Shown in pieces: positions 34,217-43,468 of a stretch of 64,000 nucleotides of DNA; the stretch's first letter is position 1, and each line of letters starts with the position of its first letter. The position numbers and the translations under genes are program-made. The stretch covers positions 248,001-312,000 of the forward strand of contig CAWGRF010000030.1 in NCBI GenBank assembly GCA_963824935.1, written 5' to 3'. Origin of the DNA: JACCZX01 sp963824935 (GTDB lineage: Bacteria; Pseudomonadota; Gammaproteobacteria; Burkholderiales; Burkholderiaceae_F). The notes under the pieces are model-generated. The model ran no database searches and was not told where the DNA came from. It saw nothing but the letters and a program-made list of their open reading frames with translations.

Positions 34217-35014
34217 ATGATGAGATTTCGCCTGACAATTTGTGCGGCCTGCGCGCTTTTCAGCGTCGCATGCACAACCACGAGAACGACCGTCAGCAAT
34301 GAAGGCGTGACCAAGACTGCGACCGATCGGCAATCAAGCGATCAACGCACGCGCGCACGCGCCCGAACGGATCTGGCGGGGGGTTATTACCGCAACGGGC
34401 AGCTCTCGATTGCTCTCGAGGAGGCGCGGCGCGCGACGTCAATCGACCCGTCCTACCCGGGCGCGCACGGCCTACTCGGCCTCATCTACATGGACATGAA
34501 TGAAATGCGCGACGCCGAAGAAAGCTTTCAGCGCGCGCTAAAACTTGACGCTGCTAATTCCGAACTGAACAACAACTATGGCTACTTCCTGTGCCAAACG
34601 GGACGTGAGCGCGAATCGATCGAGTACTTCAACCGGGCGATTCGCGACCCGCTTTATTTGGCGCCAGCGCGCGCGAATCAGAACGCCGGGTCCTGCTTGA
34701 TGCGTATCAAGGACTACGAGGGCGCCGAGCGCTATCTGCGGCGCTCGTTCGAGCTGGATGCCGGGAAAGCCGTGCCGAAGTTTCTGTTGGCGCGGCTGTA
34801 TCTGGCGACAGGTCAGATCGAGAAGGCCACTTTTTACTACAACGTTCTTGCCAAGTCCGTCGAGCCATCGGCTGAGACATTGTGGCTGGGCTTGCGTGTA
34901 GCACGCGCAAACGCAGACCTACGCACCGAGACGCAGCTTGCGAACGAATTGCGGCAGCGCTTTCCGCAGGCACCCGAGACGGCAGCGCTGGCGCGTGGTG
35001 AATTTAATGAGTGA
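34217..35014 (+). CDS. pilW: Type IV pilus biogenesis lipoprotein PilW/PilF
   Basis: A 265-residue TPR lipoprotein needed for assembly or stability of the type IV pilus secretin. The signal MMRFRLTICAACALFSVAC ends in a lipobox, and about five TPR units follow (e.g. YYRNGQLSIALEEARRATSI, YLCQTGRERESIEYFNRAI-like). Two adjacent ATGs at 34217 and 34220 are both possible starts. The 3' end overlaps rodZ by 8 bp. Confidence 0.9.
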   Translation: MMRFRLTICAACALFSVACTTTRTTVSNEGVTKTATDRQSSDQRTRARARTDLAGGYYRNGQLSIALEEARRATSIDPSYPGAHGLLGLIYMDMNEMRDAEESFQRALKLDAANSELNNNYGYFLCQTGRERESIEYFNRAIRDPLYLAPARANQNAGSCLMRIKDYEGAERYLRRSFELDAGKAVPKFLLARLYLATGQIEKATFYYNVLAKSVEPSAETLWLGLRVARANADLRTETQLANELRQRFPQAPETAALARGEFNE

Positions 35015-35900
35015 CCAGGACCTAATCGCCGAAGCGCCGATTGGGACCCCGCGAGAAAGCGTTTCCGCGGCGGCAACATCAGACGGAACGGTGGCGGGCG
35101 GCTACGGCACACAGCTCGCACAGGCACGGCAGCGGGCCGGTCTTGGAGTCACCGACGTTGCGGCCAGTTTGCGGCTGCACCCGAATCAGGTGCGCGCAAT
35201 CGAGCAGGAAGATCTGGCGCGGCTGCCTGAACTCGCCTATGTCCGCGGTTTTGTCCGGAGCTACGCGCGCCTCGTTGGCATCGATCCCGCGGCGATGGTG
35301 AGCGATCTGAACGCCAAGGTGGAGCCGGCGCGCAGCTCGATCGACGATACGGCAAGCGCCGACTATTCCGCGCCGCGCGCCCCGGGACGCGTTCCGCAAT
35401 GGATGAGCGGCATCGCGCTGGTCGTCTTGGTCACGCTGGGGTTCATCGGCTGGCAGGAGATGCGCCAGGATTCGCAAGTGCAAGCGCCGCCAACGGCGCC
35501 TGCGCCCGCTGCGCCAGCAACGGTAGCGCCTACCGCTAACACGACAGCAGCGGCGACACCGAGCAGCGCAGCCGCCACCACGGCGCTACCGGCGGCTGCG
35601 GAGCCATCGCCGACCCCGGCAAGCACTAGCACTGCAGCGGACGCCGCGGGTGCCGCTGCGCAGACGCCTACGCTGCTGCTGCGATTCAGCGGCCCATCGT
35701 GGGCCGAAGTGACCGACGCCCGAGGCAAGATTCTCATATCGCAGCTTGCGTCGGCGGGAACCGAGCATGCACTCGACGGCGAGTTGCCGTTGAACGTGCT
35801 GATAGGGGATGCAACCAAAACCTCGGTCGAAGTGCGCGGCGAAGCGTTCAGTTTGCTGCCGTACATGCGCAACAACGTCGCGCGCTTCACGGTCAAGTGA
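35007..35900 (+). CDS. rodZ: Cytoskeleton protein RodZ
   Basis: Membrane protein that links MreB to the cell-wall machinery. 297 residues: an N-terminal helix-turn-helix (GTQLAQARQRAGLGVTDVA, RAIEQEDLARLPELAYVRGF) at about 30-95, one membrane helix (WMSGIALVVLVTLGFIGW) near 130-150, an Ala/Thr/Pro linker, and a C-terminal beta domain (LLRFSGPSWAEVTDARG). Coupled to pilW by overlap. Confidence 0.93.
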   Translation: MSDQDLIAEAPIGTPRESVSAAATSDGTVAGGYGTQLAQARQRAGLGVTDVAASLRLHPNQVRAIEQEDLARLPELAYVRGFVRSYARLVGIDPAAMVSDLNAKVEPARSSIDDTASADYSAPRAPGRVPQWMSGIALVVLVTLGFIGWQEMRQDSQVQAPPTAPAPAAPATVAPTANTTAAATPSSAAATTALPAAAEPSPTPASTSTAADAAGAAAQTPTLLLRFSGPSWAEVTDARGKILISQLASAGTEHALDGELPLNVLIGDATKTSVEVRGEAFSLLPYMRNNVARFTVK

Positions 35901-35913
35901 CAAGCTGTCGACG

Positions 35914-37207
35914 ATGAATCGTCCGGTTGAGCTGCCCGACTGCTTGCCGCAAGCCGCGCAGCCGGCGCCGCGACGGCGAACGCGGCAGATTGCGATTTCG
36001 TGGGCCGGTCGCATCGTGCGCATCGGCGGTAATGCGCCGGTCGTCGTGCAGTCGATGACCAATACCGATACAGCCGATGCGATTGCGACTGCGATTCAAG
36101 TCAAGCAGCTCGCCCAGGCCGGCTCGGAAATCGTGCGTATTACCGTCAACTCACCTGAAGCGGCTGCCGAAGTTGCGCCGATTCGGGAGCAGCTGGACAA
36201 GATGGGAATCGACGTTCCGCTGGTCGGCGATTTTCACTACAACGGTCATAAGCTGCTGACGCAGTTTCCCGCGTGTGCACAAGCTCTTTCAAAGTACCGG
36301 ATCAACCCCGGCAACGTTGGTCGCGGGGCCAAGGGCGGCGACAACTTTGCGCAGATGATTGAGGTCGCGTGTCGCTATCGCAAGCCGGTGCGAATCGGTG
36401 TCAACTGGGGAAGTCTCGATCAGGAACTGTTAGCGAGGATGATGGACGAGAACGCGCAGCGGCCCGAGCCGCTGGACGCGAAAGGCGTTTTGCGCGATGC
36501 GCTGATTGAATCGGCGATCGCGAGCGCGCAGCGCGCCGAACAGCTCGGGTTGGACGGCGACATGATCTGCCTGTCGGCCAAGGTGAGCGGCGTGCAGGAT
36601 CTGATCGCCGTGTATCGCGAGCTGTCACGCCGCTGCGACTATCCGCTGCATCTGGGCTTGACCGAAGCGGGGATGGGCAGCAAGGGCATCGTTGCGTCGA
36701 CCGCAGCGCTGTCGGTGCTGCTGCAAGAAGGCATCGGCGACACGATCCGCATTTCGTTGACGCCGGCGCCAGGTGAGTCACGCACGACCGAAGTGCAGGT
36801 CGCACAGGAGATTCTGCAGACCGTAGGACTGCGTGCGTTCACGCCGATGGTCGTAGCGTGTCCTGGGTGCGGCCGCACGACGAGCACGTTCTTTCAGGAG
36901 CTGGCGGACGATATTCAATCGTGGCTGCGGGCGCAGATGCCTATTTGGGCGCGGGGAATATCCCGGCGTCGAATCGATGAGCGTCGCGGTGATGGGGTGC
37001 GTCGTCAACGGCCCGGGCGAGAGCAAGCACGCCAATATCGGCATCAGCCTGCCCGGATCCGGCGAGGCGCCGGTGGCGCCGGTGTTCGTCGACGGCGTAC
37101 GCACCGTGACGCTGAAGGGCGATCGCATCGCCGCGGAGTTCCAGGCCATCGTCGACGAATACGTGCGTCGTACCTACGCGCGCCGGGCGGAGACCGTTCA
37201 GCAGTGA
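35914..37207 (+). CDS. ispG: 4-Hydroxy-3-methylbut-2-enyl-diphosphate synthase IspG (one apparent +1 frameshift)
   Basis: Iron-sulfur enzyme of the non-mevalonate isoprenoid pathway. The first frame runs MNRPVELPDCLP to LADDIQSWLRAQMPIW. The second continues YPGVESMSVAVMGCVVNGPGESKHANIGI. Iron-sulfur Cys residues are in VACPGCGRT and MGCVVNGPGESK. One extra base between 36949 and 36956 (in TGGGCGCGGGGAA) breaks the frame. The span is 3n+1 and gives 430 residues once corrected, a normal beta-proteobacterial length. Probable sequencing insertion, since the gene is essential. Confidence 0.93.
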
Positions 37208-37248
37208 ATCCGCGTTCGCGATTTCGGCCTGCATACGATCGTTAAACA

Positions 37249-38550
37249 ATGAGAAAGAACGCGCTTGCCGCGGTGCGCGGCATGAACGATTTGTTGCCCG
37301 CGCAAGCGCCGCTGTGGGAATGGTTCGAGGCGCGAGTCGGTGACTGGGTGCGCTCCTATGGCTATCGGCTGATGCGCACGCCGATCGTCGAACACACGGA
37401 TCTGTTCGTCCGCGGCATCGGCGAAGTGACCGACATCGTCGAAAAGGAAATGTATTCGTTCGAGGACAGCTTGAGCCACGAACGGCTGACATTACGCCCC
37501 GAGTTCACAGCCGGAGTCGTGCGCGCTGCAATCGAGCACAACCTGACGTATGACGGTCCGCAGCGAGTGTGGTGCATGGGTCCGCTGTTTCGTCACGAAC
37601 GCCCGCAGCGCGGGCGGTATCGGCAGTTTCATCAGGTCAACGTCGAGGCGCTCGGATTTGCGGGACCGGACATCGACGCCGAGCAGATCGTGATGTTGGC
37701 GCGGCTGTGGAAAATTCTGGGCGTAAAGAGCGCTCGGCTTGAAATCAACTGCCTCGGGCAAGCCGAGGAGCGCGCGCGCCATCGGGCCGATCTGGTCAAA
37801 TATTTCGAGCAGCGCACCGAGTTGCTCGACGCGGACTCAAAGCGCCGCCTCGTCACGAATCCGCTGCGCATTCTGGACAGCAAGAATCCGGCGATGTCCG
37901 ATCTGCTGGCTCAAGCGCCGCAGATCGCGGCGTATCTGGGCGATGCGTCGCGACGGCATTTCGAAGGGCTGCAATCCATGCTGGCAGCAGCGGGTGTCGA
38001 GTTCAAACTGAATCCGCGCCTCGTGCGGGGTCTCGACTACTACAACCTGACAGTCTTCGAGTGGATCACCGACGAGCTCGGTTCGCAGGGAACCTTGTGC
38101 GGCGGCGGACGCTATGACCCGTTGATCGAGCGTCTGGGAGGCAAGTCCACGCCGGCGATTGGATTCGCGATCGGTGTCGAGAGAGTGATCGAATGCCTGA
38201 CGCAAGCGGGCGAGATCGATTGCGCGGCGCACACGGATGTGTATGTCGTCCACCAGGGCGGTGCCACTGCAACGCAGGCGTTTTTGACGGCCGAGCATCT
38301 GCGCGACGCCGGACTCGACGTGATATGTCACGCCGGTGAAGCGAGTTTGAAATCGCAGATGAAGAGGGCGGATGCTAGCGGTGCAGAGTTTGCCGTCATC
38401 ATCGGCGAAACCGAGCTGGCTGCCGATTCCGCTTCCGTCAAGGGGTTGCGCGCGACGATGTCGGAGCAGCGTATCGTGCCGCTCCAAAACTTGGCGGACA
38501 CCCTGGTTGATGCACTTAGCGAGACGGGCGACGAGTCTGAACGGCAATAA
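37249..38550 (+). CDS. hisS: Histidyl-tRNA synthetase
   Basis: Class II enzyme, 433 residues. AAVRGMNDLLP at the start, motif 2 region GPLFRHERPQRGRYRQFHQ, histidine-binding stretches RGLDYYNLTVFEW and GGGRYDPLIERLGG, motif 3 GFAIGVERVI, and a C-terminal anticodon-binding domain (about 330-433). Confidence 0.96.
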   Translation: MRKNALAAVRGMNDLLPAQAPLWEWFEARVGDWVRSYGYRLMRTPIVEHTDLFVRGIGEVTDIVEKEMYSFEDSLSHERLTLRPEFTAGVVRAAIEHNLTYDGPQRVWCMGPLFRHERPQRGRYRQFHQVNVEALGFAGPDIDAEQIVMLARLWKILGVKSARLEINCLGQAEERARHRADLVKYFEQRTELLDADSKRRLVTNPLRILDSKNPAMSDLLAQAPQIAAYLGDASRRHFEGLQSMLAAAGVEFKLNPRLVRGLDYYNLTVFEWITDELGSQGTLCGGGRYDPLIERLGGKSTPAIGFAIGVERVIECLTQAGEIDCAAHTDVYVVHQGGATATQAFLTAEHLRDAGLDVICHAGEASLKSQMKRADASGAEFAVIIGETELAADSASVKGLRATMSEQRIVPLQNLADTLVDALSETGDESERQ

Positions 38551-38564
38551 CGACGGAAGACACA

Positions 38565-39206
38565 ATGGCTTACGACTTACAAGAGCAGGAACAGCTCGAC
38601 GAGCTGAAGGCATGGTGGGGCAAGTACGGCAATCTGATTCTGACTGCGGTCACGATCGTGCTGCTGGGGTTCGCGGCGTACAACGGCTGGCGCTGGTATC
38701 AGCGCAACCAGGCCGCGGAAGCCGCAGGCGTTTATGCCGAACTGCAGCGCGCGATTAATGCGCGTGAAACCGAGCGCGTCAACACGCTCAGCACGACCCT
38801 TACCGACAAGTATCGCGGCACCGCTTATGGCCCAATGGGGGCACTGCAGGCGGCGCGCTGGTATGCAGAAACGGGCGACTCAGCCGGAGCACGCACCAAA
38901 TTGCAATGGGTCGTCGACCACGCCGAACATGCCGAGATCGTTGCGATAGCGAGGGTTCGGTTGGCCGGCGTGTTGCTCGACGAAAAGAAATATGACGAGG
39001 CGCTAAAGGTGCTCGACGGTGCCGCTTTAACGGCGCATGCCACCGCCATTCTCGACCGTCGCGGCGATATTCTGTTGGCGCAGAACAAGATCGACGCGGC
39101 GCGCAGCGCCTATCGCGATGCGCTGGAAAAGGCTGCAGCGGAACACCCGTTGCGTCAGATCATCCAGTTGAAGCTGGACGCGCTACCGCCGACCGCAAGC
39201 TCTTAG
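38565..39206 (+). CDS. YfgM-type TPR membrane protein
   Basis: A 213-residue ancillary SecYEG/chaperone-network protein of the YfgM family. It has a cytoplasmic N-terminus (MAYDLQEQEQLDELKAWW), one membrane helix (NLILTAVTIVLLGFAAYNGW, about 23-42) and a periplasmic TPR domain. The position between hisS and bamB is the standard one. Confidence 0.9.
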   Translation: MAYDLQEQEQLDELKAWWGKYGNLILTAVTIVLLGFAAYNGWRWYQRNQAAEAAGVYAELQRAINARETERVNTLSTTLTDKYRGTAYGPMGALQAARWYAETGDSAGARTKLQWVVDHAEHAEIVAIARVRLAGVLLDEKKYDEALKVLDGAALTAHATAILDRRGDILLAQNKIDAARSAYRDALEKAAAEHPLRQIIQLKLDALPPTASS

Positions 39207-39218
39207 GGAACGCACTCG

Positions 39219-40406
39219 ATGGGAACGCAGTCGATGCGATCGAAAGGACAACGGCGATTCAACTGGACCGCGCTCGCAGTCGTGGCTGCGTCATTTAGCT
39301 TGCTACCGGGATGCGCCTGGCTGCCATCGTGGCTTGGCGGACCCCCGTCCAGAGCGGTGCAGCCGACTGCGCTGGTCGACATCAAGCCGACGTTGACCAC
39401 GCGGATTGCATGGCGTGCGTCGGTCGGCGACGGTCGCAGTGAAGTGCTGCAGCCGGCAGTGGTTGAAAACGCTGTCTATGCCGCGGCAGCCGACGGCGCG
39501 GTGGTGCGGCTGGCGCCGGATTCGGGCCAGACCACGTGGCGCACCGACACGAAGGCACGCATCAGCGCAGGCGTTGGCAGCGACGGATTCACGATTGCCG
39601 TTGCCACCGCGCGCGGTGAAGTCATCGCGCTGGGCGCTGACGGCAAGGAGCTATGGCGCACGCAGCTCGGCGGAGAGATGCGCTCGCCGCCGCTGGTCGG
39701 ACGCGGTCTCGTCGTGGTGCGCTCGACCGACTATCGAATCACCGCACTCGATGCGGCCAGTGGCAAGCGCCGCTGGGCTTATCAACGCGCCAACGTGCCA
39801 CTGACCTTGCGCAGCCCGACCGAACTCGCCTTCGCAGGCGATCTCGTCATCGCGGGCTTCCCGACTGGTCGACTGGTTGCGCTGAGCAGCGGCAATGGCG
39901 CGGTGCGGTGGGACGTGCCTGTATCGGAGCCGCGCGGTGCCACCGAAGTCGAGCGCCTGGCCGATGTCGTCGGCGCGCCGCTCGTGATCGGAAACGAAGT
40001 CTGCGCGGCGTCCTATCAGGGGCGCGTTGGGTGTTTCGATGCGATCAACGGCAACCTTCGTTGGGCGAGCGAGATTTCAGCCGCCAGAGGTCCAGCGGCC
40101 GATGCGCAGCGCGTGTACGTCGTCGACGCCCGATCCAACGCCGTCGCTTTCAATCGCGCAGCAGGCTCGACGGCGTGGCGGCAGGACAAGCTCGCGCATC
40201 GCGATTTGTCGGCGCCGCTCGCGTTGCGTCGCGCGATTGTGGTGGGGGACTTTGCCGGCGTCGTGCATCTCTTGTCGCCGGAGGACGGATCGTTCGCGGC
40301 CCGTGTTCCGTTGACAAGCGAGATCGTTGCCGCGCCGCGTGCATTGGGCGGCGGTGCACTGGTGCAGGCGCGTGACGGCACGCTTGCGTTGATAACGATC
40401 GAATAG
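39219..40406 (+). CDS. bamB: Outer-membrane protein assembly factor BamB
   Basis: Lipoprotein of the BAM complex that inserts beta-barrel proteins. 395 residues: a signal with lipobox LLPGC near residue 31, then an eight-bladed beta-propeller of PQQ-like repeats (e.g. VVRLAPDSGQTTWR, ALDAASGKRRW, CFDAINGNLRWA). AGGGAA 8 nt upstream supports the ATG at 39219; another ATG lies five codons later. Confidence 0.94.
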   Translation: MGTQSMRSKGQRRFNWTALAVVAASFSLLPGCAWLPSWLGGPPSRAVQPTALVDIKPTLTTRIAWRASVGDGRSEVLQPAVVENAVYAAAADGAVVRLAPDSGQTTWRTDTKARISAGVGSDGFTIAVATARGEVIALGADGKELWRTQLGGEMRSPPLVGRGLVVVRSTDYRITALDAASGKRRWAYQRANVPLTLRSPTELAFAGDLVIAGFPTGRLVALSSGNGAVRWDVPVSEPRGATEVERLADVVGAPLVIGNEVCAASYQGRVGCFDAINGNLRWASEISAARGPAADAQRVYVVDARSNAVAFNRAAGSTAWRQDKLAHRDLSAPLALRRAIVVGDFAGVVHLLSPEDGSFAARVPLTSEIVAAPRALGGGALVQARDGTLALITIE

Positions 40407-40436
40407 TTGCGGGCGCATCGAGCGCCAGTTTCGCTG

Positions 40437-41771
40437 ATGAAACCCGTAGTCGCGCTGGTCGGTCGACCGAATGTCGGCAAGTCGACGTTGTTCAATCGGC
40501 TGACACGCTCGCGCGCCGCATTGGTCGCGGACTTTCCCGGGCTGACGCGCGACCGTCACTACGGCGAAGGGCACATCGGTCCACGCGACTACATCGTCAT
40601 CGATACCGGCGGCTTTGAGCCGGTTAATGCTGAAGGCATTGTCCGCGAGATGGCGGCGCAGACCGAGCAGGCTGTCGCCGAAAGCGATGTCGTGATCTTT
40701 GTTCTGGACGCGCGCGATGGATTGACGAGCCAGGACGCACGAATTGCCGCGCGGCTGCGAATCGCTGGCCGGCCGATCATGCTGGCGGTCAACAAGGCGG
40801 AGGGGTTGGCCGAACACGCCGCCGCCGAGTTTCATGAGCTTGCCCTGGGCCAGCCGAGGTTGATTTCCGCGTCCCATGGCGATGGAGTGCGCGAGTTGAT
40901 GGACGCCGCTCTGGCGAGCTTCGTCGAAAGTGAGGCGGACGAAACGGAGGGCGAGGAACTCGGCGCGGACCGGCGCATTCGGGTTGCCGTCGTCGGCCGG
41001 CCGAACGTCGGCAAGTCGACCTTGATCAATGCGCTTCTGGGCGAGCAGCGCCTGATCACGTTCGATGAGCCCGGCACTACACGCGACTCGATCGAAGTCG
41101 AATTCGACTATGACAGCAGCCAGTTCACGTTGATCGATACCGCCGGGATTCGCCGCCGCGGCAAGGTGTTCGAGACGGTCGAAAAATTCTCGGTGGTCAA
41201 GACGCTGCAGTCGATCGCCGACAGTCATGTCGTCATTCTGATGCTCGATGCGGCGTCCGAGATTGCGGATCAGGACGCGCACATCGCCGGCTTTGTGGTC
41301 GAAAGCGGTCGCGCGATGGTGGTGGCCGTCAACAAGTGGGACAACCTGGATTCGTATCAACGCGAACGGATCACGCGCGAGATCGAGCGCAAGCTGCACT
41401 TTCTGCGCTGGGCGCGCTTTCATCAGATTTCGGCCCGCAAGCGGACCGGGTTGAAGCCGCTGATGCGCTCGGTAACCGAGGCTTATCAGGCGGCATTCGC
41501 AAAGCTTCCGACTCCGAAACTGACGCGTGCGTTGCTGGCTGCAGTGGCGCGCCAGCAGCCGGCGCGTGCAGGCCACTCGCGCCCAAAACCGCGCTATGCG
41601 CACCAGGGTGGCCACAATCCGCCGATCATCGTCGTGCATGGCAACTCGCTCGGCCACGTTCCGGACACATATCGGCGCTATCTGGAGGGCCAGTTTCGCG
41701 AGCAGTTCGATCTGACCGGAACGCCGCTGAGGGTGGAGTTTCGAACTAGCAGAAACCCGTACGCTGACTAG
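40437..41771 (+). CDS. der: Ribosome-biogenesis GTPase Der
   Basis: Essential GTPase with two G domains in tandem, acting in 50S assembly. 444 residues. The P-loops GRPNVGKSTL occur twice (about residues 9 and 187), each followed by DTGG/DTAG and NK.D motifs (VNKAEG, VNKWDN), and a KH-like domain ends the protein. The ATG at 40437 gives MKPVVALVGRPN. A terminator follows. Confidence 0.96.
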   Translation: MKPVVALVGRPNVGKSTLFNRLTRSRAALVADFPGLTRDRHYGEGHIGPRDYIVIDTGGFEPVNAEGIVREMAAQTEQAVAESDVVIFVLDARDGLTSQDARIAARLRIAGRPIMLAVNKAEGLAEHAAAEFHELALGQPRLISASHGDGVRELMDAALASFVESEADETEGEELGADRRIRVAVVGRPNVGKSTLINALLGEQRLITFDEPGTTRDSIEVEFDYDSSQFTLIDTAGIRRRGKVFETVEKFSVVKTLQSIADSHVVILMLDAASEIADQDAHIAGFVVESGRAMVVAVNKWDNLDSYQRERITREIERKLHFLRWARFHQISARKRTGLKPLMRSVTEAYQAAFAKLPTPKLTRALLAAVARQQPARAGHSRPKPRYAHQGGHNPPIIVVHGNSLGHVPDTYRRYLEGQFREQFDLTGTPLRVEFRTSRNPYAD

Positions 41772-41805
41772 CACACCGAGCGCGCTCGAGTTTCTTCGAT
41801 TTGGT

Positions 41806-41852
41806 CGCGCCTTGCGACCACCCGTGGCTCGCCAAGGCGCGGCTTTTGCTTT
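41806..41852 (+). terminator. Rho-independent terminator after der
   Basis: Nine-base inverted arms CGCGCCTTG / CAAGGCGCG with an inner CCAC/GTGG stem, followed by GCTTTTGCTTT. It separates der from hfq; the hfq promoter should lie in the rest of the 212-nt gap but is not clear. Confidence 0.7.
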
Positions 41853-41983
41853 ACATTGATTTACGTCGGTTAGCCGCCATGTTTGCCTCCAGTGAGACGA
41901 ATCAACCGACTCGATTCACCCTTTCGGTTCATGCGACCCTTGAACCGCATACGAACAAGCGTGTCAAAAACGCTGGAGAAAAA

Positions 41984-42217
41984 ATGACTGCCAAAGGGCA
42001 ACTACTACAAGACCCGTTCCTTAACGCGCTGCGCAAAGAGCACATTCCGGTGTCGATCTACCTGGTAAATGGCATCAAGCTGCAAGGTCAGGTCGAGTCA
42101 TTCGACCAATACGTCGTGCTGTTGCGCAATACTGTGACGCAGATGGTTTACAAGCACGCCATTTCCACCGTCGTACCTGCGCGGCCGGTCAATCTTGCTG
42201 CGGAGCCTGAAGCCTGA
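41984..42217 (+). CDS. hfq: RNA-binding protein Hfq
   Basis: Hexameric RNA chaperone for small-RNA regulation, 77 residues. The Sm fold is clear: MTAKGQLLQDPFLNALRKEH, IYLVNGIKLQGQVESFDQY and VYKHAISTVVP. GGAG lies 7 nt upstream of the ATG at 41984; the longer in-frame start is not used. The stop overlaps the likely hflX start. Confidence 0.97.
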   Translation: MTAKGQLLQDPFLNALRKEHIPVSIYLVNGIKLQGQVESFDQYVVLLRNTVTQMVYKHAISTVVPARPVNLAAEPEA

Positions 42218-43422
42218 GCGTCTTCCAGGTTGATTCTGAACGCGCGCGCGATGCGACGCGAGCGCTGCTGGTGAGCGTCGCGATCGGGCGGCGCGACGAT
42301 CCCGATGCGATCGAGGAGCTTAAGCAACTCGTCGTCTCGGCTGACATCCTGCCGGCGGCGTTGCTCGCCGTGCGGCGCGACCGCCCAGACCCGGCGTTTT
42401 TCATCGGCAGCGGCAAGGTTGAGGAGTTAAAAAACGAAGCCGCAGCCGCGAATGCCAGCCTCGTCATTTTCGACGTCGCACTTTCGCCCGCACAGCAACG
42501 CAATCTTGAACAGGCGCTCGATCTGTGGGTGCTCGATCGCACCGCGCTGATTCTTTACATCTTCTCGCAGCGCGCGCAAAGCCGCGAAGGCAAGCTGCAG
42601 GTGGAACTGGCGCAGCTCACACATCTGTCAACGCGACTGGTGCGCGGCTGGTCGCACTTGGAGCGTCAGCGTGGCGGTTTGGGCAAGACCGGCGGCCCGG
42701 GCGAGAAGCAAATCGAACTCGACCGTCGCATGATCGGTGTCAGGGTACGCCGGCTGCGTGAACGACTGAAGCAGTCGGAAAAACAGCGGCGCACGCGTCG
42801 TCGGGCGCGCTCGCGCAATGACGTCGTCTCGATTTCACTGGTCGGATACACCAACGCCGGCAAATCAACGCTCTTCAATGCGCTGACGCAATCGGGCGTG
42901 TATGCGGCCGATCAACTGTTCGCAACGCTCGACACCACCGCGCGCAAGTGTCATCTGGGCAATGGTCATCTGGGTGATGCAAGCCGAGCGAAAACCGAAG
43001 TCGTGATATCGGACACTGTCGGATTCATTCGCGGGCTGCCGCACCAGCTGATCGAGGCGTTCAAATCGACACTCGCCGAAACCGCGGAAGCCGATCTGCT
43101 GTTGCACGTGGTGGATGCCGCTTCGCCTGCGCGTGCCGAGCAGATGGCAGAGGTCGAGCGGGTGCTACACGACATCGGCGCCGATAAAGTACCGATCATC
43201 GTCGTCTACAACAAGATCGACTTGGCCAATCGTGCTCCATCCGTCGAGCGAGATGCGCGTGATAACATCGCCGCCGTTTCGGTCAGCGCGCAAGATGGCT
43301 CGGGTTTGGAATTCTTGCGCGATGCGATTGTCGAATTCGTCGAGCGTTCGATGAGTCTCGATAAGGCGCACACCACAGCGAAACACGACGCTCCTTCCTG
43401 GCCAGGCGCAGCAGCAGCGTAG
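42214..43422 (+). CDS. hflX: GTPase HflX (probable CTG start)
   Basis: Ribosome-splitting GTPase. The first ATG/GTG/TTG in frame is GTG at 42271, but the conserved N-terminal strand (RATRALLVSV-like) is encoded before it. The frame is open only from 42211, and the codon at 42214 is CTG, overlapping the hfq stop (CTGA) with GGAG 8 nt upstream. A CTG start there gives 402 residues. Glycine-rich GLGKTGGPGEKQIE, P-loop GYTNAGKST, DTVGFIRGLPH and NKID are present. Start confidence is moderate; identity is certain. Confidence 0.93.
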   Translation: MSVFQVDSERARDATRALLVSVAIGRRDDPDAIEELKQLVVSADILPAALLAVRRDRPDPAFFIGSGKVEELKNEAAAANASLVIFDVALSPAQQRNLEQALDLWVLDRTALILYIFSQRAQSREGKLQVELAQLTHLSTRLVRGWSHLERQRGGLGKTGGPGEKQIELDRRMIGVRVRRLRERLKQSEKQRRTRRRARSRNDVVSISLVGYTNAGKSTLFNALTQSGVYAADQLFATLDTTARKCHLGNGHLGDASRAKTEVVISDTVGFIRGLPHQLIEAFKSTLAETAEADLLLHVVDAASPARAEQMAEVERVLHDIGADKVPIIVVYNKIDLANRAPSVERDARDNIAAVSVSAQDGSGLEFLRDAIVEFVERSMSLDKAHTTAKHDAPSWPGAAAA

Positions 43423-43468
43423 AGTTGCGCAGGTCACAATGACACTTCACATTCAGGTTCACTTCTAG

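Noticed and set aside
40077..41774. A 565-codon minus-strand frame, the longest shadow in the window.
   Set aside because: Antisense to bamB and der; its composition is His/Arg/Gln-rich without domains.
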